Of a stretch of DNA of 64,000 nt, positions 21,808 to 32,348 are shown one piece after another (the stretch's first letter is position 1; each line of letters begins with the position of its first letter). The notes under the pieces were generated by a model that was not told the DNA's origin, did no database searches, and worked only from the letters and a program-made list of their open reading frames with translations. A program made the translations under genes and the position numbers. The DNA is from Bradyrhizobium sp. CSA112 (GTDB taxonomy: Bacteria; Pseudomonadota; Alphaproteobacteria; Rhizobiales; Xanthobacteraceae), in contig NZ_JAACFS010000005.1 of NCBI RefSeq assembly GCF_029051645.1, positions 310,001-374,000 on the forward strand, in the 5' to 3' direction.

Positions 21808-22766
21808 TGGTGCAGGCGCCCATCCAGTTTGACCGGGCTTCGGGCGCGCTCGTTGGCGCGAACGCGTGGGAGCGTTTGGCCGCGGTTGCGCTGACGCTGG
21901 GGTCGAAGGTGGCGTCGAACTTTTCGCACCGTGGCTACAATATGTGCGCGAACCTGTTGCGCACGACGCTGCCCGAGCGCGGCATCCAAGTTAAACTAAA
22001 TCCCGACGCCGTCTTCGAGTTTCCCTATGGCGACGGCTACTGGAGCAAACTGCTCAATCGCACCTACAGCTACGAGGACGAGCTCGAGCTGCTGTTTCAG
22101 GACTCCGCCGACGTCGACTACACGCTGCTCGATTGCGGTGCCAATTACGGTTACTGGTCGGTGCTGGTGTCGAGCAAGCCGTTCGGATCGCACAAGGCGA
22201 TCGCGATCGAGCCGTCGGGCCAGAATTTTCCAAAACTCGCCAACAATGCCAAAATCAACGGCAATCGTTTCGAGGCGATGAAATGCGCGATTGGCGCTGC
22301 GCGCGGCTCCGCGCGCCTGTCCGGCACCAAGCATGAGGCCTTCAGCATCGCCGGCGACCAGTCGGACGGCGAAGAGGTGCCCGTCATCGCGCTCGACAAT
22401 CTGCTGGACGACGGCAAGATCACTCCCGGCGGCAAATATCTGATCAAGCTCGACGTCGAAGGCGTCGAGATCGAGGCCATGAAGGGCGGCGCGCGGCTGA
22501 TGCTGGGCGACAGCGTGCTCTTATGCGAGGAGCATGGCAACGATCCTGAGCATACCGTGTCGCGCTACATCCTCGATCAGACCCCGCTGAAGCTGATCGT
22601 CTACGATCCGCGCAGCCACCGCCTTGAAACCGTGACCGATCTCTCGATCCTGGATCGGATCAAGGTTTCAACCCATGTCGGCTACAACGTGTTCGGCACC
22701 GCAAGCGCATTCTGGCTCGCCCGGATCGATGCGCTCAATGCGAAAGCCGCGCGCCGCGTGCAATGA
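21807..22766 (+). CDS. FkbM family methyltransferase inserted in the nuo operon
   Basis: A 319-residue SAM-dependent methyltransferase. The core shows motif I LLDCGANYGYWSVLV, the acidic AIAIEPSGQNFPKL, then VIALDNLLDD, YLIKLDVEGVEIEAMKG and LLCEEHGND, all typical of the FkbM family. The Leu-rich N-terminal region (about 90 residues) is not recognised. The ATG overlaps the nuoD stop and nuoE begins 12 bp after it, so it is translationally coupled to complex I genes. A role in modifying a complex I subunit or quinone is possible, but many FkbM enzymes act on sugars or lipids; function is unknown. Confidence 0.88.
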   Translation: MVQAPIQFDRASGALVGANAWERLAAVALTLGSKVASNFSHRGYNMCANLLRTTLPERGIQVKLNPDAVFEFPYGDGYWSKLLNRTYSYEDELELLFQDSADVDYTLLDCGANYGYWSVLVSSKPFGSHKAIAIEPSGQNFPKLANNAKINGNRFEAMKCAIGAARGSARLSGTKHEAFSIAGDQSDGEEVPVIALDNLLDDGKITPGGKYLIKLDVEGVEIEAMKGGARLMLGDSVLLCEEHGNDPEHTVSRYILDQTPLKLIVYDPRSHRLETVTDLSILDRIKVSTHVGYNVFGTASAFWLARIDALNAKAARRVQ

Positions 22767-22777
22767 GAGACTGAACG

Positions 22778-23389
22778 ATGTCCGTCCGCCGCCTTGCCCC
22801 GAAGGAATTGCAGCCCGCGAGCTTCACGTTCACGGATGAGAATCTCGCCTGGGCCAAGGCGCAGATCGCAAAGTATCCGGCGGGCCGCCAGGCGTCGGCC
22901 GTGATCGCGATCCTGTGGCGCGCGCAGGAGCAGCACGAGGGATGGGTTTCGGAAGCCGCGATCCGCGTGGTCGCCGACCTCCTGGAGATGCCCTACATTC
23001 GCGTTCTGGAAGTGGCGACCTTCTACACAATGTTCCAGCTCCAGCCGGTGGGCAAGAAGGCCCATGTGCAGGTGTGCGGCACCACGCCGTGCCGGCTGCG
23101 CGGCGCCGAGGACATCATCAAGGTGTGCCAGAGCCGCATCCATCACGATCCGTTCCATCTGTCAAAGGACGGCAATTTCAGTTGGGAAGAGGTCGAGTGC
23201 CTTGGCGCCTGCGTGAATGCGCCGATGGTGCAGATCTGGAAGGACACCTACGAGGACCTGACCAAGGAAAGTTTCGGCAAGGTGCTGGACGGCTTTGCGT
23301 CAGGCAATCCGCCGAAGCCGGGTCCGCAGGTCGACCGTCAGTTCTCGGCGCCGGCGGGCGGGCCGACGACGCTGAAGGAATCCACATGA
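22778..23389 (+). CDS. nuoE: NADH-quinone oxidoreductase subunit E
   Basis: A 203-residue, 24-kDa-type subunit of the NADH module with the [2Fe-2S] cluster N1a. Ligands are CGTTPC and the later CLGACVNAP pair. The N-terminal helical domain precedes a thioredoxin-like fold. The C-terminal Pro/Gly-rich tail is common in alphaproteobacteria. Its stop overlaps the ATG of the following small gene. Confidence 0.97.
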   Translation: MSVRRLAPKELQPASFTFTDENLAWAKAQIAKYPAGRQASAVIAILWRAQEQHEGWVSEAAIRVVADLLEMPYIRVLEVATFYTMFQLQPVGKKAHVQVCGTTPCRLRGAEDIIKVCQSRIHHDPFHLSKDGNFSWEEVECLGACVNAPMVQIWKDTYEDLTKESFGKVLDGFASGNPPKPGPQVDRQFSAPAGGPTTLKEST

Positions 23390-23601
23390 CGCGTGACGGC
23401 ACATGGCTCGTGGACGGGCCGGGAAGGGACGGCGCGATGAAGAACTGGCGCTATATCGGCATGCATGCCGTCGCGGCGGCTGCGTTCATATTTTTGCTGC
23501 AGCGTTACGGGCTGAACGCAACGCTCGAATCCAGCCTGTTGTGGGCGCTGACCTTCGGCGGATGTGCCGCAGGCCTCGCCTACGCGCAGTCCAATCGTTG
23601 A
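23386..23601 (+). CDS. Small membrane protein encoded between nuoE and nuoF
   Basis: A 71-residue protein with two predicted hydrophobic segments (about residues 25-39 and 47-66) and a soluble N terminus. The ATG overlaps the nuoE stop (ATGA), and nuoF follows 21 bp later, so it is almost certainly expressed with complex I. No family is recognised. It could be an accessory or assembly factor; this is inference from position only. Confidence 0.75.
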   Translation: MTRDGTWLVDGPGRDGAMKNWRYIGMHAVAAAAFIFLLQRYGLNATLESSLLWALTFGGCAAGLAYAQSNR

Positions 23602-23622
23602 TCCGCTAGGAAGCTTCAAGTC

Positions 23623-24948
23623 ATGCTCGACGACAAGGATCGCATCTTCAAGAACCTCTACGGCCTCCATGATTGGGGCCTGGAAGGTGCGCGCCGCCGC
23701 GGCGCGTGGGACGGCACCAAAGCGATCATCGACAAAGGCCGCGACTGGATCATCAACGAGATGAAGGCCTCGGGTCTGCGCGGCCGCGGCGGGGCCGGAT
23801 TCCCGACCGGCCTGAAATGGTCGTTTATGCCGAAGGAATCGACCGACGGCCGGCCGAGCTATCTCGTCGTCAATGCCGACGAATCCGAGCCCGGCACCTG
23901 CAAGGACCGCGAGATCATGCGGCACGATCCGCACCTGCTCGTGGAGGGCTGCCTGCTCGCGAGCTTCGCGATGGGCGCGCATGCCTGCTACATCTATGTG
24001 CGCGGCGAGTTCATCCGCGAGCGCGAGCGGCTGCAGGCCGCGATCGATCAGGCCTATGACGCGAAGCTGGTCGGCAAGGACAATATCAACGGCTGGCCGT
24101 TCGACATCTATGTCGCGCACGGCGCCGGCGCCTATATCTGCGGCGAAGAGACTGCGCTGCTGGAGAGCCTCGAAGGCAAGAAGGGCCAGCCGCGGCTGAA
24201 GCCGCCATTCCCGGCCAATGTCGGCCTCTATGGCTGCCCGACCACTGTCAACAATGTCGAATCCATCGCGGTTGCGCCCGACATCCTGCGGCGCGGGGCG
24301 GCGTGGTTTGCCGCCATTGGCCGGCCGAACAATGTCGGCACAAAACTGTTCTGCGTCTCCGGCCATGTCGAGCGGCCCTGCAACGTCGAAGAGGCGATGG
24401 GCATTCCGTTCCGCGAACTGATCGAGCGCCATTGCGGTGGCATTCGCGGCGGCTGGGACAATCTGAAGGCCGTGATCCCCGGCGGCTCGTCGGTGCGCAT
24501 GGTGCCGGCCGAGCAGATTATCGACACGCCGATGGATTTCGACAGCCTCAGCAAGCTGCGTTCCGGCCTCGGTACTGCCGCCGTGATCGTGATGGACAAG
24601 TCGACCGACCTGATCCGGGCGATCGCGCGCATTTCCTATTTCTACAAGCATGAGAGCTGCGGCCAGTGCACGCCATGCCGTGAAGGCACGGGCTGGATGT
24701 GGCGCGTCCTGACGCGCATGGCGGAAGGCCGCGCCCACAAGCGCGAAATCGACATGCTGCTGGAAGTGACCAAGCAGGTCGAAGGCCACACCATCTGCGC
24801 GCTCGGCGACGCCGCAGCCTGGCCGATCCAGGGCCTGATCGCGCATTTCCGCCATGAGATCGAGGCGCGTATCGACCAGTATTCGCACAAGGCCGACATC
24901 GACGACATCGGCGTGCGCGATCCCGTGAACATGGCGGCGGCGGAGTAG
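23623..24948 (+). CDS. nuoF: NADH-quinone oxidoreductase subunit F
   Basis: A 441-residue, 51-kDa-type subunit that binds NADH, FMN and cluster N3. The glycine-rich [13 protein letters not shown] binds [18 protein letters not shown] and [17 protein letters not shown] line the FMN site; the [4Fe-4S] ligands are in [12 protein letters not shown] and HTICALGDA. Length is normal. Confidence 0.98.
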   Translation: MLDDKDRIFKNLYGLHDWGLEGARRRGAWDGTKAIIDKGRDWIINEMKASGLRGRGGAGFPTGLKWSFMPKESTDGRPSYLVVNADESEPGTCKDREIMRHDPHLLVEGCLLASFAMGAHACYIYVRGEFIRERERLQAAIDQAYDAKLVGKDNINGWPFDIYVAHGAGAYICGEETALLESLEGKKGQPRLKPPFPANVGLYGCPTTVNNVESIAVAPDILRRGAAWFAAIGRPNNVGTKLFCVSGHVERPCNVEEAMGIPFRELIERHCGGIRGGWDNLKAVIPGGSSVRMVPAEQIIDTPMDFDSLSKLRSGLGTAAVIVMDKSTDLIRAIARISYFYKHESCGQCTPCREGTGWMWRVLTRMAEGRAHKREIDMLLEVTKQVEGHTICALGDAAAWPIQGLIAHFRHEIEARIDQYSHKADIDDIGVRDPVNMAAAE

Positions 24949-24950
24949 GG

Positions 24951-25448
24951 ATGACGATGTCGCAACCGAGCGTTTTCTGGTGGCAGAGATATGGAACGCT
25001 GGCGCAGATGGCGCAGGCGGCCGTGGCGCTGCTCGGCTTTGTTGCGATCCTGTTCCAGATCAACGAAATCCGCACCAACAACCGCGCCACGAGCGCGCGG
25101 CAGGCGTTTCTGGGCTACACCGATCTGGCGTTCAAGAATCCCAAGTACGCGCAGCCGGACTACGAGAAGATCAAGGCCGCCGGCGGCGATGAGCAGGTTC
25201 AGTACGAGAGTTTTGTCACGTATTTCCTCTACGCCTGCGAGGAGGCGATCGGCGCGTTCGCGGGAAAGCGCGAGTGGCTGGCGTCCTGCGATTACGACCT
25301 GAAGCCGCATCTGCCGTTCCTGTGCGAGAAGAACGCGGCGCAGCCGGCCTATCTCGCCACCTATGGCGCCGAGACCCAGCAATGGATCAAGACGGCGCTG
25401 AAGACCGCCAGCGTTACACCGCCAGACTGCAAGCTGGGAAAGACTTGA
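24951..25448 (+). CDS. Unknown membrane-anchored protein between nuoF and nuoG
   Basis: A 165-residue protein with one N-terminal transmembrane helix (about residues 17-39) and a soluble domain containing several conserved-looking Cys (ACEEA, ASCDYD, FLCEKN). It begins 2 bp after nuoF and ends 7 bp before nuoG, so it is part of the operon. No domain is recognised. The layout suggests a small anchored factor facing one side of the membrane; no function can be assigned. Confidence 0.75.
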   Translation: MTMSQPSVFWWQRYGTLAQMAQAAVALLGFVAILFQINEIRTNNRATSARQAFLGYTDLAFKNPKYAQPDYEKIKAAGGDEQVQYESFVTYFLYACEEAIGAFAGKREWLASCDYDLKPHLPFLCEKNAAQPAYLATYGAETQQWIKTALKTASVTPPDCKLGKT

Positions 25449-25455
25449 GACAGCA

Positions 25456-27537
25456 ATGACCAAACTCATCATCGACGGCAAAGAGATCGATGTGCCTGCG
25501 GAGTACACGCTGCTGCAGGCGTGCGAAGCCGCCGGCGCCGAAATTCCGCGCTTCTGCTACCACGAGCGGCTGTCGATCGCCGGCAATTGCCGGATGTGCC
25601 TCGTCGAGATCAAGGGCGGCCCGAAGCCGGTCGCAAGCTGCGCCTGGGGTGTGCGCGACTGCCGGCCCGGTCCAAAGGGCGAGCCGCCGGAAATTTCCAC
25701 GCGTTCGCCGATGGTCAGGAAGGCGCGCGAAGGCGTGATGGAATTCCTGCTGATCAACCATCCCTTGGATTGCCCGATCTGCGACCAGGGCGGCGAGTGC
25801 GATCTGCAGGACCAGGCGATGGGCTACGGTGTCGACACCTCGCGCTATGCCGAGAACAAGCGCGCGGTCGAGGACAAGTATCTGGGCGCGCTGGTCAAGA
25901 CCTCGATGAACCGCTGCATCCAGTGCACGCGCTGCGTCCGCTTCTCCGCCGAAGTCGCCGGCGTCCCGGAAATGGGCGCGACCGGCCGTGGCGAAGATAT
26001 GGAGATCACGACCTATCTGGAGCAGGCGCTGACCTCGGAGCTGCAGGGCAACCTCGTCGATATCTGCCCCGTCGGCGCGCTGACCTCAAAGCCTTACGCG
26101 TTCGCCGCGCGCCCGTGGGAGCTCGGCAAGACGCAGTCAGTCGACGTCATGGATGGCGTCGGCTCCGCAATCCGCGTCGATACCCGCGGCCGCGAGGTGA
26201 TGCGAATCCTGCCGCGCATCAACGAGGCCGTGAACGAGGAATGGATTTCCGACAAGACCCGTCACATCGTGGACGGCTTGCGAACGCAGCGGCTCGACCG
26301 GCCCTATATCCGGGAGAACGGCAAGCTTCGCGCCGCGTCGTGGATGGAAGCTTTTGCGGCGATATCGGCCAAGGTCAGGATGAGCGACGGCAAGCGGATC
26401 GGGGCCATCGCCGGCGATCTCGCCGCAGTCGAGGAGATGTTCGCGTTTAAGGACCTCTTGGGCAAATATGGCTCCACCAATCTGGCGGTGCAGGGCGGCG
26501 ACGCCTTTGACCCCAGGGCCGGGCGCGCGACCTGGATCTTCAACCCGACCATTGCCGGGATCGAGCAGGCCGACGCGCTGCTGATCATCGGTTCCAATCC
26601 GCGCAAGGAAGCCGCCGTCCTCAACGCGCGCATCCGCAAGCGCTGGCGGACGGGCCAGCTCAAGGTCGGCGTGATCGGCGCCAAGGCCGATCTCACCTAT
26701 GATTATGATTATCTCGGTGCGGGCACGGACACGCTCAGCGAACTCGCTGGTGGCAAGCATTCCTTCACCGAGGTGCTGAAGGCCGCCAAGAACCCGATCG
26801 TGCTGGTCGGCGCCGGCGCGCTGGCGTCGCGGCACGACGGCGCGGCGGTGCTGGCGCTGGCGGCCAAGATCGCGGCAGGCGCAGGCGCGCTCAAGGACGG
26901 CTGGAACGGCTTTGCTGTGTTGCAGGATACCGCCTCGCGCGCGGGCGCGCTCGACATCGGCTTTGCGGCTGATAAGGGCGGCCTCAGCCTGGCGCAGATG
27001 ACGACCTTCGGTACGCTCGACGTGCTATTCCTGCTCGGGGCGGATGAAGTAAAAGTGCCGGACGGCACGTTCGTGGTCTATATTGGCACCCATGGCGACC
27101 GCGGCGCGCACCGCGCCGACGTCATCCTGCCCGGCGCGGCCTATACCGAAAAATCCGGCCTCTACGTCAACACCGAGGGCAGGGCGCAGATCGCCAGCCG
27201 CGCGGCGTTTCCGCCCGGCGAGGCGCGCGAGGACTGGGCGATTGTCCGGGCGTTGTCGGATGTGCTCGGCAAGAAGCTGCCCTATGATTCCCTCGGGGCG
27301 TTGCGCCAGGCCCTGTTCAAGGCTGTGCCGCACCTGATGCGGATCGACCAGATCGAGCCCGGCAAGGCCGAGCAGGTCAAGGCGCTGGCGGGTAAGAAGG
27401 GCGGCAAGGTCGACAAGAGCCCGCTGAAATCGTCCGTCGAGGACTTCTATTTGACCAATCCGATCGCGCGGGCCTCGGCGGTGATGGCGGAATGTTCCCG
27501 GCTGGCGGCCGGGCGAATGCTGACGGCAGCGGAGTAA
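25456..27537 (+). CDS. nuoG: NADH-quinone oxidoreductase subunit G
   Basis: A 693-residue, 75-kDa-type subunit holding clusters N1b, N4 and N5. The N-terminal [2Fe-2S] ligands are in [16 protein letters not shown]; the His-plus-Cys N5 site is [18 protein letters not shown]; the N4 ligands are in [12 protein letters not shown] and [11 protein letters not shown]. The C-terminal two thirds is the molybdopterin-oxidoreductase-like domain without cofactor function. Length is normal for alphaproteobacteria. Confidence 0.98.
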   Translation: MTKLIIDGKEIDVPAEYTLLQACEAAGAEIPRFCYHERLSIAGNCRMCLVEIKGGPKPVASCAWGVRDCRPGPKGEPPEISTRSPMVRKAREGVMEFLLINHPLDCPICDQGGECDLQDQAMGYGVDTSRYAENKRAVEDKYLGALVKTSMNRCIQCTRCVRFSAEVAGVPEMGATGRGEDMEITTYLEQALTSELQGNLVDICPVGALTSKPYAFAARPWELGKTQSVDVMDGVGSAIRVDTRGREVMRILPRINEAVNEEWISDKTRHIVDGLRTQRLDRPYIRENGKLRAASWMEAFAAISAKVRMSDGKRIGAIAGDLAAVEEMFAFKDLLGKYGSTNLAVQGGDAFDPRAGRATWIFNPTIAGIEQADALLIIGSNPRKEAAVLNARIRKRWRTGQLKVGVIGAKADLTYDYDYLGAGTDTLSELAGGKHSFTEVLKAAKNPIVLVGAGALASRHDGAAVLALAAKIAAGAGALKDGWNGFAVLQDTASRAGALDIGFAADKGGLSLAQMTTFGTLDVLFLLGADEVKVPDGTFVVYIGTHGDRGAHRADVILPGAAYTEKSGLYVNTEGRAQIASRAAFPPGEAREDWAIVRALSDVLGKKLPYDSLGALRQALFKAVPHLMRIDQIEPGKAEQVKALAGKKGGKVDKSPLKSSVEDFYLTNPIARASAVMAECSRLAAGRMLTAAE

Positions 27538-27547
27538 GCGTGACCTG

Positions 27548-28618
27548 ATGGCTGATTTCTTCGCAAGCTCGTTCTGGACCGGGTTTCTCTGGCCGCTGAT
27601 CGTCATGGTCGCGCAGAGCCTGCTGCTGCTCGTCGTGCTCCTGGTCGCGATCGCCTACATCCTGCTCGCCGATCGCAAGATCTGGGCCGCGGTGCAGATC
27701 CGCCGCGGCCCCAACGTGGTCGGCCCCTGGGGCCTGCTGCAATCCTTCGCGGACCTTTTGAAGTTCGTGCTGAAGGAGCCGATCATTCCGTCCGGCTCCA
27801 ACAAGGGCGTGTTCCTGCTGGCGCCGCTGGTGTCCTGCGTGCTGGCGCTGGCCGCCTGGGCCGTGATTCCGATGGATGCCGGCTGGGTGATCTCGAACAT
27901 CAATGTCGGCGTGCTCTACATTTTCGCGATCTCGTCGCTGTCGATCTACGGCATCATCATGGCCGGCTGGTCGTCAAACTCGAAATACCCGTTCCTGGCG
28001 GCGCTTCGCTCGGCGGCGCAGATGGTATCCTACGAAGTCTCGATCGGCTTCGTCATCATCACCGTGCTTTTGTGTGCCGGCTCGCTCAACCTCTCGGCCG
28101 TGGTGGAAGCGCAGAATGCCCGTGGCTTCGCCAGCCTGATCGGGCTGCCGCAGCTCACCATCCTGAACTGGTACGTGTGGCCGCTGTTCCCGATGTTCGT
28201 GGTGTTCTACGTCTCGGCGCTGGCCGAGACCAACCGTCCGCCGTTCGATCTGGTGGAAGCGGAGTCCGAACTGGTCGCGGGCTTCATGGTCGAATACGGC
28301 TCGACGCCGTATTTGCTGTTCATGCTCGGCGAATATGTTGCGATCACCACGATGTGCGCGCTGGCAACGATCATGTTCCTCGGCGGCTGGCTGCCGCCGG
28401 TGGCGCTGCCGCCGTTCACCTGGATCCCGGGTGTGGTGTGGTTCGCGCTGAAGCTGTTCTTCATGTTCTTCATGTTCGCGATGGCGAAGGCGATCGTGCC
28501 GCGCTACCGCTACGATCAACTGATGCGGCTCGGCTGGAAGGTGTTTTTGCCGTTGTCGCTGGCGATGGTGGTGATTGTGGCCGGGGTGCTGCAATTTGCC
28601 GGCATCGCACCGAAGTGA
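27548..28618 (+). CDS. nuoH: NADH-quinone oxidoreductase subunit H
   Basis: A 356-residue, eight-helix membrane subunit (ND1 homologue) that joins the peripheral and membrane arms at the quinone entrance. Conserved [20 protein letters not shown] follows TM1, and the acidic loop [20 protein letters not shown] is intact. It starts 10 bp after nuoG. Confidence 0.97.
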   Translation: MADFFASSFWTGFLWPLIVMVAQSLLLLVVLLVAIAYILLADRKIWAAVQIRRGPNVVGPWGLLQSFADLLKFVLKEPIIPSGSNKGVFLLAPLVSCVLALAAWAVIPMDAGWVISNINVGVLYIFAISSLSIYGIIMAGWSSNSKYPFLAALRSAAQMVSYEVSIGFVIITVLLCAGSLNLSAVVEAQNARGFASLIGLPQLTILNWYVWPLFPMFVVFYVSALAETNRPPFDLVEAESELVAGFMVEYGSTPYLLFMLGEYVAITTMCALATIMFLGGWLPPVALPPFTWIPGVVWFALKLFFMFFMFAMAKAIVPRYRYDQLMRLGWKVFLPLSLAMVVIVAGVLQFAGIAPK

Positions 28619-28625
28619 GGCCGTC

Positions 28626-29120
28626 ATGAGTATCAACGTCAACGCAACCGCCCGCGCGCTTCTGCTGAGCGAATTCGTATCGGCGTTCTTTCTCGCCATG
28701 CGCTATTTCTTCAAGCCGAAGCCGACGATCAACTATCCGTTCGAGAAGAACCCGATCTCGCCGCGGTTCCGCGGCGAGCACGCTTTGAGGCGTTACCCGA
28801 ACGGCGAAGAGCGCTGCATCGCCTGCAAGCTGTGCGAGGCCATTTGCCCGGCGCAGGCGATCACGATCGAGGCCGGCCCGCGCCGCAACGACGGCACCCG
28901 CCGCACCGTGCGCTACGACATCGACATGGTGAAATGCATCTATTGCGGCCTGTGCCAGGAAGCTTGCCCGGTCGATGCCATCGTCGAGGGACCGAATTTC
29001 GAATTCGCGACCGAGACCCGCGAGGAACTCTACTATGACAAGGCGAAGCTGCTCGCCAATGGCGACCGCTGGGAGCGCGAGATTGCGAAAGCAATCGAAC
29101 TCGACGCGCCGTACCGGTGA
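28626..29120 (+). CDS. nuoI: NADH-quinone oxidoreductase subunit I
   Basis: A 164-residue ferredoxin-like subunit (TYKY homologue) with two [4Fe-4S] clusters, N6a and N6b: [16 protein letters not shown] and [19 protein letters not shown] 28626 lies 7 bp after nuoH. It is followed by a large palindromic repeat before nuoJ. Confidence 0.97.
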   Translation: MSINVNATARALLLSEFVSAFFLAMRYFFKPKPTINYPFEKNPISPRFRGEHALRRYPNGEERCIACKLCEAICPAQAITIEAGPRRNDGTRRTVRYDIDMVKCIYCGLCQEACPVDAIVEGPNFEFATETREELYYDKAKLLANGDRWEREIAKAIELDAPYR

Positions 29121-29171
29121 GGTGATGAACGTGGCTATTAGGATTCATGCATTTGCCGCGCAAGCGGTGGG

Positions 29172-29274
29172 CCCTCTCCCCCCTTGCGGGGGAGAGTGGG
29201 AGAGAGGGGTAAGCCCCGGGGTCGGTGCGCGTGGCTTACCCCTCTCCCTAACCCTCCCCCGCAAGGGGGGAGGG
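29172..29274. repeat. Large palindromic repeat between nuoI and nuoJ
   Basis: The arms 29172-29215 and 29233-29274 are near-perfect inverted copies (core CCCTCTCCC with CTTGCGGGGG, and GAGGGGTAAGCC at the loop end). The transcript would fold into a hairpin of about 40 bp. From memory this CCCTCTCC/TTACCCCTCTCC pattern is a common repeat in Bradyrhizobium genomes. It separates the quinone/NADH-module genes from nuoJKLMN. Confidence 0.85.
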
Positions 29275-29324
29275 AACACATTTGCGTCCGCGGTTAGCTT
29301 CTCGCTCCATGGCGGGAGGTTCGC

Positions 29325-29963
29325 ATGATCCTTCCCGCACTGTTCTTCTATCTCTTCGCCGGCGTCTGCGTGGCGTCGGCGGTCATGGTGATTGTCTCGC
29401 GCAATCCCGTGCACTCTGTGCTGTACCTGATCCTGGCCTTCGTCAACGCATCCGGCCTGTTCGTGCTGATGGGCGCCGAATTCCTCGGCATGATGCTGAT
29501 CGTGGTCTATGTCGGCGCGGTCGCGGTGCTGTTCCTGTTCGTGATCATGATGCTCGACGTCGACTTCACCGAGCTGCGCGAGGGTTTTCTGGAATATCTG
29601 CCGATTGGCCTCGTGATCGGCGGCATCTTCCTTGCCGAGCTGCTGCTGGTCGCGGGCGGATGGGTCATGAAGCCCGATACCGCCAAGCAGATCACGGCGG
29701 CGATCCCGACCAATGTCAGCAACACCGAGGCGCTCGGGCTGGTGCTCTATACCAAGTACATCCACTACTTCCAGATCGCCGGCATGGTGCTTCTGGTCGC
29801 GATGATCGGCGCCATCGTGCTGACGCTGCGCCACAAGGCAAAGGTCAAGCGGCAGGATATCAACGTGCAGAACGCGCGGACGCCGGAACTCGCGATGGCC
29901 GTGCGCAAGGTGGCGTCAGGGCAGGGGCTGCAGGATTCGGATGCGGCGGAGTGGGTGAAATGA
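29325..29963 (+). CDS. nuoJ: NADH-quinone oxidoreductase subunit J
   Basis: A 212-residue, five-helix membrane subunit (ND6 homologue). The N-terminal [20 protein letters not shown] and TM3 [21 protein letters not shown], with its conserved pi-bulge Tyr/Gly, are typical. The first gene after the palindromic repeat; its stop overlaps nuoK. Confidence 0.97.
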   Translation: MILPALFFYLFAGVCVASAVMVIVSRNPVHSVLYLILAFVNASGLFVLMGAEFLGMMLIVVYVGAVAVLFLFVIMMLDVDFTELREGFLEYLPIGLVIGGIFLAELLLVAGGWVMKPDTAKQITAAIPTNVSNTEALGLVLYTKYIHYFQIAGMVLLVAMIGAIVLTLRHKAKVKRQDINVQNARTPELAMAVRKVASGQGLQDSDAAEWVK

Positions 29964-30268
29964 CGATCGGTCTGGGCCACTATCTCGCGGTCGCCGCCAC
30001 CCTGTTCACGATCGGGATCCTAGGCATCTTCCTGAACCGCAAGAACATCATCGTCATCCTGATGTCGATCGAGCTGATCCTGCTCGCCGTCAACATCAAC
30101 CTGGTGGCGTTCTCGACCTTCCTCGGCGACATCGTCGGCCAGGTGTTTGCGCTGTTGGTGCTGACGGTTGCCGCCGCCGAGGCGGCGATCGGTCTCGCTG
30201 TGCTGGTGGTGTATTTCCGCAACCGCGGTTCGATCGCGGTTGAAGACGTCAATCTGATGAAGGGCTAA
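29960..30268 (+). CDS. nuoK: NADH-quinone oxidoreductase subunit K
   Basis: A 102-residue, three-helix membrane subunit (ND4L homologue) with two buried Glu needed for proton transfer: [10 protein letters not shown] (TM2) and [13 protein letters not shown] (TM3). ATG 29960 overlaps the nuoJ stop (ATGA). Confidence 0.97.
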   Translation: MTIGLGHYLAVAATLFTIGILGIFLNRKNIIVILMSIELILLAVNINLVAFSTFLGDIVGQVFALLVLTVAAAEAAIGLAVLVVYFRNRGSIAVEDVNLMKG

Positions 30269-30275
30269 AGCAGCT

Positions 30276-32348
30276 ATGGTTCAGGCAATCGTCTTTCTGC
30301 CGCTGCTGGGCGCCATTCTGGCCGGCCTGATCGCGATCATCGGCGCGCATGCGCGCAACCCGAGCGGTGATGAGGTCAAGCATTACGACCATGGGCATGG
30401 CGATCACGCGCATGCCGCTGTTGCCCATGACGAACATGGCCATGAAGATCACGGCCACGACGACCACCACGTCTCGGAGCCGCCGGCGCAGGGGTCGCGC
30501 GCGGCCGAACTGATTACGACAGGACTTCTATTCATATCCGCCGCACTGTCCTGGGTGGTGCTGGTCGACGTCGGCTTCATGCACCATGATGCCCGGATCG
30601 CGCTGTTCCCCTGGATCAATTCCGGCGATCTGCATGTATCGTGGGCGCTGCGCGTCGATACGCTGACCGCCGTGATGCTGGTGGTGGTCAACACCATCTC
30701 CTCGCTCGTGCACCTCTATTCCATCGGCTACATGGACGAGGATCCGTATCGGCCGCGGTTCTTTGCCTATTTGTCGCTGTTCACCTTTGCGATGCTGATG
30801 CTGGTGACCGCGGACAATCTGGTCCAGCTCTTCTTCGGTTGGGAAGGCGTCGGTCTGGCCAGCTATCTCTTGATCGGTTTCTGGTACCACAAGCCGTCGG
30901 CGAACGCGGCGGCAATCAAGGCCTTCATCGTCAACCGCGTCGGCGATTTCGGCTTTGCGCTCGGCATTTTCGCGATCTTCATGCTGATCGGCTCGACCGA
31001 CTTCGAGACGATTTTCGCCGGCGCCCCCGGGCTAACTGGCAAGACCATCAATTTCTTCGGCTGGCATGCCGATGCGCTGACGCTGACCTGCCTGTTGCTG
31101 TTCATGGGCGCGATGGGAAAATCGGCCCAGTTCCTGCTGCACACCTGGCTGCCGGACGCCATGGAAGGCCCGACGCCGGTTTCCGCGCTGATCCACGCCG
31201 CGACCATGGTGACAGCCGGGGTGTTCATGGTGGCGCGGCTGTCGCCGCTGTTCGAGCTCGCGCCGAACGCGCAGGCCGTGGTGATGTTCTTCGGCGCCAC
31301 CACCGCGTTCTTTGCGGCGACCGTCGGCCTCGTGCAGAACGACATCAAGCGCATCGTCGCCTATTCGACCTGTTCGCAGCTCGGCTACATGTTCGTGGCG
31401 ATGGGGGCAGGGGCCTATTCTGTCGGCATGTTCCATTTGTTCACGCACGCCTTCTTCAAGGCGCTGCTGTTCTTGGGCTCCGGCTCGGTGATCTATGCGA
31501 TGCATCACGAGCAGGACATCCGCAACATGGGCGGGCTGAAGGACAAGATCCCCTACACCTATAGCGTGATGGTGATCGGTACCCTGGCGCTGACCGGCTT
31601 TCCGCTCACGGCCGGCTATTTCTCCAAGGACGCGATCATCGAGTCCGCCTACGTCGCGCACAATCCATTCGCGTATTACGGCTTCGCGATGACGGTGATC
31701 GCGGCCGGCCTGACCTCGTTCTATTCGTGGCGCCTGATATTCAAGACGTTCCACGGTGAGCCGCACGACCAGCACCACTACGAGGCGGCACATGAATCGC
31801 CGATGTGGATGCTGATCCCGATCGGCATTCTCGCCGCAGGCTCGATCCTGGCCGGCTTCCCGTTCAAGGAAGTGTTCGCGGGCCACGGCGTGGAAGAGTT
31901 CTTCCGCGAGTCGCTCAAGATGCATCCGCACATCATCGACGAGATGCACCATATCTCGCCTGTGATAGCGTTCCTGCCGACGGTGATGATGGCGCTGGGC
32001 TTCCTGATGTCCTGGCTGTTCTACATCCGCCGGCCGTATCTGCCGGTCGAACTCGCCAATCAACACCAGATGCTCTACCAGTTCCTGCTCAACAAATGGT
32101 ATTTCGACGAGCTCTATGAGGTCATCTTTGTACGACCGGCGAAGTGGCTCGGTCGCTTCCTCTGGAAGAAGGGCGACGGCTTAGTCATCGACGGCTTCGG
32201 CCCGGATGGCGTTTCGGCGCGCGTGCTCGATGTCACCCGCAACGTGGTGAAGATCCAGACCGGCTATCTCTATCACTATGCCTTTGCGATGCTGATTGGG
32301 GTCGCCGGGCTGATCACCTGGTTCATGTTCGGCTTGGGGGCCCAGTGA
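30276..32348 (+). CDS. nuoL: NADH-quinone oxidoreductase subunit L, with His-rich insertion
   Basis: A 690-residue antiporter-like subunit (ND5 homologue), with many transmembrane helices and the long lateral helix at the C terminus. The conserved TM5 segment [19 protein letters not shown] and TM7 [20 protein letters not shown] are present. Between TM1 and TM2 there is a hydrophilic insertion (about residues 30-72) with 12 His in residues 36-65 plus many Asp/Glu, in HG/HD/HE pairs. Such a stretch would be expected to bind Zn, Ni or Cu; canonical NuoL has a short loop here. It starts 7 bp after nuoK. Confidence 0.97.
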   Translation: MVQAIVFLPLLGAILAGLIAIIGAHARNPSGDEVKHYDHGHGDHAHAAVAHDEHGHEDHGHDDHHVSEPPAQGSRAAELITTGLLFISAALSWVVLVDVGFMHHDARIALFPWINSGDLHVSWALRVDTLTAVMLVVVNTISSLVHLYSIGYMDEDPYRPRFFAYLSLFTFAMLMLVTADNLVQLFFGWEGVGLASYLLIGFWYHKPSANAAAIKAFIVNRVGDFGFALGIFAIFMLIGSTDFETIFAGAPGLTGKTINFFGWHADALTLTCLLLFMGAMGKSAQFLLHTWLPDAMEGPTPVSALIHAATMVTAGVFMVARLSPLFELAPNAQAVVMFFGATTAFFAATVGLVQNDIKRIVAYSTCSQLGYMFVAMGAGAYSVGMFHLFTHAFFKALLFLGSGSVIYAMHHEQDIRNMGGLKDKIPYTYSVMVIGTLALTGFPLTAGYFSKDAIIESAYVAHNPFAYYGFAMTVIAAGLTSFYSWRLIFKTFHGEPHDQHHYEAAHESPMWMLIPIGILAAGSILAGFPFKEVFAGHGVEEFFRESLKMHPHIIDEMHHISPVIAFLPTVMMALGFLMSWLFYIRRPYLPVELANQHQMLYQFLLNKWYFDELYEVIFVRPAKWLGRFLWKKGDGLVIDGFGPDGVSARVLDVTRNVVKIQTGYLYHYAFAMLIGVAGLITWFMFGLGAQ

